A stretch of 64,000 nucleotides of DNA, taken from the NCBI GenBank assembly GCA_958450865.1, contig CAUDNY010000002.1, positions 62,001-126,000 on the forward strand, in the 5' to 3' direction. The position numbers and the translations under genes were made by a program. A model generated the notes under the pieces. The model was not told the origin of the DNA, made no database searches, and was given only the letters and a program-made list of their open reading frames with translations. Position 1 is the first letter of the stretch. Each line of letters opens with the position of its first letter. Below, in pieces: positions 59,747 through 64,000 of this stretch. The stretch is from an uncultured Collinsella sp. GTDB taxonomy: Bacteria > Actinomycetota > Coriobacteriia > Coriobacteriales > Coriobacteriaceae.

Positions 59747-60679
59747 CTAGCAAACCTGACGGATTGCAATACCCTTCTGATACTCATCGACCTTGGCAAA
59801 ATCGCCCAGACCCGGGCACTCGACCACGTTGGCGCCGGTGGCCATCGAGAGGCGCAGGGCATCCTCGACGCGCTCGGGGGCGTCGTGCCACACGGAAAGG
59901 AAGGCGGCCAGCGAGGAGTCGCCCGCGCAGACGGTCGACAGCAGCTTGACGTCGAAGGTGCGGTTGGCAAACCAGATGTGCTCGCCGTTGGAGAAGTACG
60001 CGCCGTCGCCGCCGAGCGTCAGCAGTACATTCTTAGCGCCCTTGGCGTGCAGCTCGGCCATGGCGCCCTTGACGGACTCGTCGTCGCCACCGCTCACCTT
60101 AATGCCAAAGATGTCGAGCAGCTCGTCGTCGTTAGGCTTAATGAGGAGCGGCTCCATAGCAATGAGGTCGGCCAACTGATGGCTCGAGATATCGAGCACG
60201 AACTCGGCGCCCTTCGCCTTCACGCGACGCAGGACCTCTGCCAGGAAGCCATCGGAGGTGTTGGGGGGCAGCGAGCCGCTGATAACCAGGCAGGTCATGT
60301 CATCGAGCGAATCGATAAGCTCAAACATCTCCTGCTCGTTGGCAGCGTTGATGGCGGCACCGGCATTGACCATGTTGTACTCGGTGTCGGGACCGGCGTT
60401 GAGGAACACGTTGACACGCGTGATGCCGTCAGTCCACACGGGCTTGACGGGCACGCCCAGGGCCTCGGCGCCCTTAACGATATACTCACCCGAGAAGCCG
60501 GCGAAGAAGCCCAGGATCGTGGTGTCGACGCCGTAGTGGTCGAGCGTAAACGAAACGTTGAGACCCTTGCCGTTGGGGGTGTAGACAGCGTTACGGGTGC
60601 GGGTAACGGTGTTGGCGGTCAGGCCATCGCAGGAGATGTTGTAGTCAATAGCGGGATTTGCAGTAAGCGTGTAAATCAT
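59747..60679 (-). CDS. PfkB-family 1-phosphofructokinase-like sugar kinase (paralogue A)
   Basis: 310 residues. FruK/LacC-type fold: MIYTLTANPAIDYN at the start, NGKGLNVSF (substrate Gly loop), LGFFAGFSGEYI, VISGSLPPNTS, and KPNDDEL. The catalytic loop usually written GAGD is CAGD here (VCAGDSSLAAFL), with the Asp base kept. ATG 60679 is chosen because AAAGGAACATTC precedes it. A close relative lies just upstream; both follow ptsI-ptsH on the same strand. It should phosphorylate a PTS-delivered hexose phosphate such as fructose-1-phosphate or tagatose-6-phosphate. Confidence 0.87.
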   Translation of the reverse strand: MIYTLTANPAIDYNISCDGLTANTVTRTRNAVYTPNGKGLNVSFTLDHYGVDTTILGFFAGFSGEYIVKGAEALGVPVKPVWTDGITRVNVFLNAGPDTEYNMVNAGAAINAANEQEMFELIDSLDDMTCLVISGSLPPNTSDGFLAEVLRRVKAKGAEFVLDISSHQLADLIAMEPLLIKPNDDELLDIFGIKVSGGDDESVKGAMAELHAKGAKNVLLTLGGDGAYFSNGEHIWFANRTFDVKLLSTVCAGDSSLAAFLSVWHDAPERVEDALRLSMATGANVVECPGLGDFAKVDEYQKGIAIRQVC

Positions 60680-60806
60680 GAATGTTCCTTTCACGAAGTA
60701 ACGTGTTAATGAAAGTATATTCCACGCTTCGGCAAAAGGCTACAACAACTCGGTGAACGGTGTGGAAGCGATGAAGTACGGCAGGACACCTCTCCACCAT
60801 GGCGGA

Positions 60807-60840
60807 ACAAAAAAGGCGCCCCGGCCGAAACCGGAGCGCC
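60807..60840 (-). terminator. Terminator between the two PfkB kinase genes
   Basis: GGCGCCCCGG (60815-60824) pairs with CCGGAGCGCC (60831-60840), one mismatch. On the minus strand TTTTTTG follows. The two kinase genes are therefore separate or only partly co-transcribed. Confidence 0.85.
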
Positions 60841-60868
60841 GCATGCGCACGAATATGTCGCGTTTCGC

Positions 60869-61801
60869 TTACTTGCGATCGAGCTTGCGGACAGCAACGC
60901 GCTTGCTGTACTCGTCGACGTGACCAAAGTCGCCGATGCCGACGGACTCAGCAACGTTGGCGCCGGTGGCCATAGCGAGCTTCATGGCCTCCTCGACGTT
61001 GTCGCGATCCCTGTACCACTTGTGCAGGAACGCAGCGAGGGTGCAGTCGCCGGCGCAGACGGAAGAGACAAGCTTGATGTTGAACTCACGCTTGGCATAC
61101 CAGATGTCCTCGCCGTTGGAGAAGTAAGCGTCACCGCGGCTACCACGGGTGAGCAGCACGTTCTGGACGCCGGCCTCGTGAGCCAGCTTCATGGCAACGC
61201 GGACCTCGTCGTCGGTGTCGACCGGCACGCCGAAGATAGCCTTCATCTCGTGATGGTTCGGCTTAATGAGCAGCGGCTTCTTGTGAGCGAGCTCCTTGAG
61301 CTTGTCGGAGGACAGGTCCAGGACGACGTCGGCGCCACGGGCCTGAGCGTGCTCCATGACCTGAGCCAGGAAGTCGGGCGTAGCTTTGGGAGGCACGGAG
61401 CCGGAGACGATCAGGCACTCAAGGTCGCCCGCGGTGTCCAGGATGTTGTAGAGCTCCTCCTGGTGCTGCGGCGTGATCGGAGCACCAGGGTTCAGGATGC
61501 CGTACTCGTGCTGGCCATCGTTGACGTAGGTGTTGATGCGCGTGATACCGTCGGTCCAGACCGGGCGGCAGAGGCAACCCAGGTTCATGACCTCCTCGAC
61601 GATGAACTTGCCCGTGAAGCCGGCGAAGAAACCGAGCGCGACGGTGTCGACGCCCATCTTCTTAAAGGCGAAGGACACGTCGAGGCCCTTGCCGTTAGCC
61701 GTGTAGCTGGCCGAGCCGGTGCGGACGTTCTCGTCGGGCTCGAGCGGAGAGCTCGAAACCGTCATGTCGACAGCCGGGTTAGCGGTTAGCGTGTAGAACA
61801 T
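60869..61801 (-). CDS. PfkB-family 1-phosphofructokinase-like sugar kinase (paralogue B)
   Basis: 310 residues, same length and layout as paralogue A: FYTLTANPAVDM, NGKGLDVSFAF, LGFFAGFTGKFI, IVSGSVPPKATP, KPNHHEM, and again CAGD in VCAGDCTLAAFL. Clearly a tandem duplicate that has since diverged (different mid-region). The ATG follows an AGGGGGTACTGTAA-type leader and lies 74 bp after ptsI, so it may be transcribed with the PTS genes. A split of work between fructose-1-phosphate and another ketose phosphate would explain keeping both, but nothing in the sequence proves it. Confidence 0.87.
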   Translation of the reverse strand: MFYTLTANPAVDMTVSSSPLEPDENVRTGSASYTANGKGLDVSFAFKKMGVDTVALGFFAGFTGKFIVEEVMNLGCLCRPVWTDGITRINTYVNDGQHEYGILNPGAPITPQHQEELYNILDTAGDLECLIVSGSVPPKATPDFLAQVMEHAQARGADVVLDLSSDKLKELAHKKPLLIKPNHHEMKAIFGVPVDTDDEVRVAMKLAHEAGVQNVLLTRGSRGDAYFSNGEDIWYAKREFNIKLVSSVCAGDCTLAAFLHKWYRDRDNVEEAMKLAMATGANVAESVGIGDFGHVDEYSKRVAVRKLDRK

Positions 61802-61875
61802 TTACAGTACCCCCTGTATATGTGAGGGCCGCGTGGCCGGCCCATTCCAACCACGCGGTTACCTCTGATACCAAA

Positions 61876-63579
61876 TTAGCGAGCTGCGGACTCGAGCAGT
61901 GCCTTGACCTCGGCAGCGGTGTTGCAGGCGAGCGCCTTCTCGGCGAGCTCGTCGCACTCGGCCTTGGTCCACTGGCTGATGGTCTTGCGGGCGCGCAGGA
62001 TGGACGGAGCGCTCATCGAGAACTCCTCCAGGCCCCAGCTGATCAGCAGCGGCTCGAGCAACGGATCGGCAGCGGCCTCGCCGCACATACCGACCATGAT
62101 GCCGGCCTTCACGCCGCTCTCGATGATGTTCTTGAGCGAGCGGAGCACGGCGGGATAGTAAACCTGGTACAGGTTGGAGATGGTGTCGTTGCCACGGTCG
62201 GCGCACATGGTGTAGCCGATCAGGTCGTTGGTGCCGATGGAGAAGAAGTCGGCGACCTCGGCCAGGCGGTCAGCGAGCAGCGAGGCTGCAGGCGTCTCGA
62301 CCATGATGCCGACCTCGATGTTCTCGTTGAACTTGCGGCCCTCTTCGATCAGCTCGGTCTTGCACTGCTCGACGAGCTCCTTGACAGCCAAGACTTCCTC
62401 GACGCAGGTGACGAGCGGGATCATAATCTTGACGTCACCGAAGGCGCTGGCGCGCAGCAGGGCGCGGAGCTGGACCTTGTACTGGTCGGGGTTGGCCAGG
62501 CAGTAACGCACGGCGCGGAAGCCCATGAAGGGGTTCTCTTCCTTGACCATGTGCAGGTACGGAATCTCCTTGTCGCCACCCACATCGAGCGTGCGGATGA
62601 TGACCGGAGCGCCCTTGAGCGCGCTGGCGACCTTACGGTAGGCGTTGAACTGCTCCTCCTCGGAAGGAAGCTCAGCAGAGTCCATGAACAGGAACTCGGA
62701 ACGGAACAGGCCGATAGCCTCGGCATCGTGATCGAGCGCGTTGGGCACGTCATCGGGGTTGCCGATGTTGCAGGCAATGATCTTCTTGATGCCGTCGGCA
62801 GTCACGGACGGCTTGCCGCGGAAGGCCTCGAGAGCCGCCTTCTCGGCAGCGAAAGCCTCGGCCTTGGCAGTGTAAGCGGCGAGCGTCTCCTCATCGGGAT
62901 CGGCCTCGACGATACCCTTGCCACCGTCGACGACAACGGTCATGCCGTTGCGCAGTGCGGTGCAGCTGTTGGAAACCGAAAGGACAGCCGGGATCTCGAG
63001 GGCGCGCGCAATGATTGCGGAGTGCGACGTGCGGCCACCAGTCTCGGTGACGATACCGGCAACGTGGGCCTTATCGATCGTGGCGGTCATGGACGGCGTG
63101 AGGTCGTGCACGACAACGACGGTGTTCTCGGGCAGGACGGAGAGGTCGACGACCTCCTTGCCCAGCAGCTCGGCCAGAATACCGGTGCGGATGTCGGCGA
63201 TGTCGGCCGCGCGCAGACGGAACATCTCGTCGTCCATGGACAGGAACATGTTCTCGAACATGGTCGAGGTGTCCATGAGCGCCTGCTCGGCGCAGGTGCC
63301 GCCGTCAATGGCGGCGTTGATGGCGTCGGTCATGCCCGGATCCTGAGCTAGGACAATGTGTCCGCTCATGATCTCGGCCTCGGCCTCGCCCACCGTCTCC
63401 TTCATGTGGTCGGCCTGAGCCTGGGTCTTCTCGCAGAAGACCGAAAGAGCGGTCTGATAGCGCTCCTTCTCTGCTGCCGAATCAGCAACCTCGTGCGGCT
63501 CAAACGTCAAGTCGGGATCGACGGCGACCATAACGGTGCCGATTCCGATGCCCTCGGATGCGTTGACTCCCTGATACAT
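61876..63579 (-). CDS. ptsI: PTS enzyme I (phosphoenolpyruvate-protein phosphotransferase)
   Basis: 567 residues. Takes phosphate from phosphoenolpyruvate and passes it to HPr. HPr-binding helices come first, then the active-site histidine H186 in GGRTSHSAIIAR, the PEP-barrel with NIGNPDDV, SEFLFMDS and RTLDVGGDKEIPYL, FFSIGTNDLIGY, and MCGEAAADP at the end. ATG 63579 (third possible) is chosen because GAGAGG lies at proper distance; the earlier ATG overlaps it. A weak hairpin separates it from ptsH. Confidence 0.95.
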   Translation of the reverse strand: MYQGVNASEGIGIGTVMVAVDPDLTFEPHEVADSAAEKERYQTALSVFCEKTQAQADHMKETVGEAEAEIMSGHIVLAQDPGMTDAINAAIDGGTCAEQALMDTSTMFENMFLSMDDEMFRLRAADIADIRTGILAELLGKEVVDLSVLPENTVVVVHDLTPSMTATIDKAHVAGIVTETGGRTSHSAIIARALEIPAVLSVSNSCTALRNGMTVVVDGGKGIVEADPDEETLAAYTAKAEAFAAEKAALEAFRGKPSVTADGIKKIIACNIGNPDDVPNALDHDAEAIGLFRSEFLFMDSAELPSEEEQFNAYRKVASALKGAPVIIRTLDVGGDKEIPYLHMVKEENPFMGFRAVRYCLANPDQYKVQLRALLRASAFGDVKIMIPLVTCVEEVLAVKELVEQCKTELIEEGRKFNENIEVGIMVETPAASLLADRLAEVADFFSIGTNDLIGYTMCADRGNDTISNLYQVYYPAVLRSLKNIIESGVKAGIMVGMCGEAAADPLLEPLLISWGLEEFSMSAPSILRARKTISQWTKAECDELAEKALACNTAAEVKALLESAAR

Positions 63580-63611
63580 TCCCATTCCTCTCTCCGTGCC
63601 ATGTGATAAAG

Positions 63612-63667
63612 CGTTTTGCCATATCCATGACAAAAGAGCGCAGCTACCTTGATACAGGTCACTGCGC
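63612..63667 (-). promoter_or_regulatory. Weak terminator/attenuator and TGGCAAAACG motif between ptsH and ptsI
   Basis: GCGCAG (63638-63643) pairs with CTGCGC (63662-63667) with an inner ACCT/AGGT pair; TCTTTTG follows on the minus strand. Next comes TGGCAAAACG (63612-63621 inverse), one base different from the motif before glgB and the GH13-MalQ gene. Confidence 0.4.
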
Positions 63668-63712
63668 CCCCAAGTATGAACTTAATTGTTCAACATGCGA
63701 CCCGTTTGAGTT

Positions 63713-63976
63713 CTACTCGCCAAGACCGCTCTTAATGAGCTCGATGGCAGCAGCCAGAGCCTCGGCCTCGTCGGCACCGTCGCACTTGACCTCGACCTCG
63801 GTACCGCAAGGGATACCAGCAGCCATGAGGGCCATCGGAGACTTGCCGTTGACCTCCTTCTCGGGGGTGACGACCGTCACATCGCAAGCGTACTTGCCCA
63901 TGGTGGAGGCGAACAGACCAGCCGGACGCATGTGCAGACCCTGAGGATTAACGAGGGTAGCCTTCTCAGAAACCAT
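63713..63976 (-). CDS. ptsH: PTS phosphocarrier protein HPr
   Basis: 87 residues. Receives phosphate from EI on H15 (GLHMRPAG) and passes it to sugar-specific EIIA domains. A serine at 46 within GKSPMALMAAGI matches the regulatory HPr(Ser) site of Gram-positive bacteria. AAGGAGTCAACT precedes the ATG. No sugar-specific EII gene is in the window, so HPr here serves PTS systems encoded elsewhere. Confidence 0.96.
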   Translation of the reverse strand: MVSEKATLVNPQGLHMRPAGLFASTMGKYACDVTVVTPEKEVNGKSPMALMAAGIPCGTEVEVKCDGADEAEALAAAIELIKSGLGE

Positions 63977-64000
63977 AGTTGACTCCTTTTTTGTGTTTAA

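Overview
The window looks like a chromosomal segment of a gut Coriobacteriia bacterium, most likely Collinsella or a close relative. This is an inference from high GC, the gene families and their order; no database search was run. Most of it is core metabolism and information processing. A block at about 33.56-55.70 kb looks acquired.

Left part (1-33.5 kb). A truncated NusG/LoaP-type antiterminator sits behind a long leader with a strong hairpin. tRNA-Ala, thiamine pyrophosphokinase and a HAD phosphatase follow. A complete glycogen locus then runs on the + strand: glgB, glgP, glgC, glgD, glgA and a GH13-MalQ fusion. GlgB and GlgA both carry long Lys/Ala/Thr-rich, histone-H1-like C-terminal tails. 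Next come an FmdB-type zinc-ribbon protein, an AT-rich membrane-anchored protein of unknown function, and a minus-strand group for translation and replication (gltX, priA, def, fmt, rsmB). metK, sdaA (behind a large unexplained palindromic leader), an L,D-transpeptidase and a MacAB-like efflux operon complete this part.

Acquired cobalamin block (33.56-55.70 kb). It is bounded on the left by an IS21-type istA remnant next to a palindromic repeat, and on the right by an IS3-type transposase remnant. A seventeen-gene, mostly overlapping minus-strand operon encodes the anaerobic (cbi) corrin pathway and nucleotide-loop assembly. The order is cbiF, cbiD, broken cbiL, cbiG, cbiH, cbiET, cbiA, cobT, cobU, cobS, cobU'-cobC, cbiB, cobD, cbiP, cobO, cbiC, cbiJ. 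Divergently, behind a cobalamin riboswitch, lies a + strand operon: a Tat/lipoprotein CbiK-like chelatase, a small lipoprotein, and a BtuFCD-like ABC importer. cbiL, the precorrin-2 C20-methyltransferase gene, is reduced to 77 codons by an internal deletion. As written, the island therefore cannot make the corrin ring unless another copy exists elsewhere, while uptake and late steps look intact.

Right part (55.7-64 kb). A TetR regulator, a flippase-type membrane protein, two identical tRNA-Glu genes, the CCA-adding enzyme, two paralogous PfkB sugar kinases, and the general PTS proteins EI and HPr.

Points most worth following up: the cbiL deletion inside an IS-bounded B12 island; the histone-like tails on two glycogen enzymes; the 119-bp double palindrome before sdaA; a degenerate CobU domain fused to a CobC phosphatase; a stand-alone lipoprotein that matches the N-terminal domain of the neighbouring binding protein; and a shared TGGTAAAACG motif before glgB and the GH13-MalQ gene.
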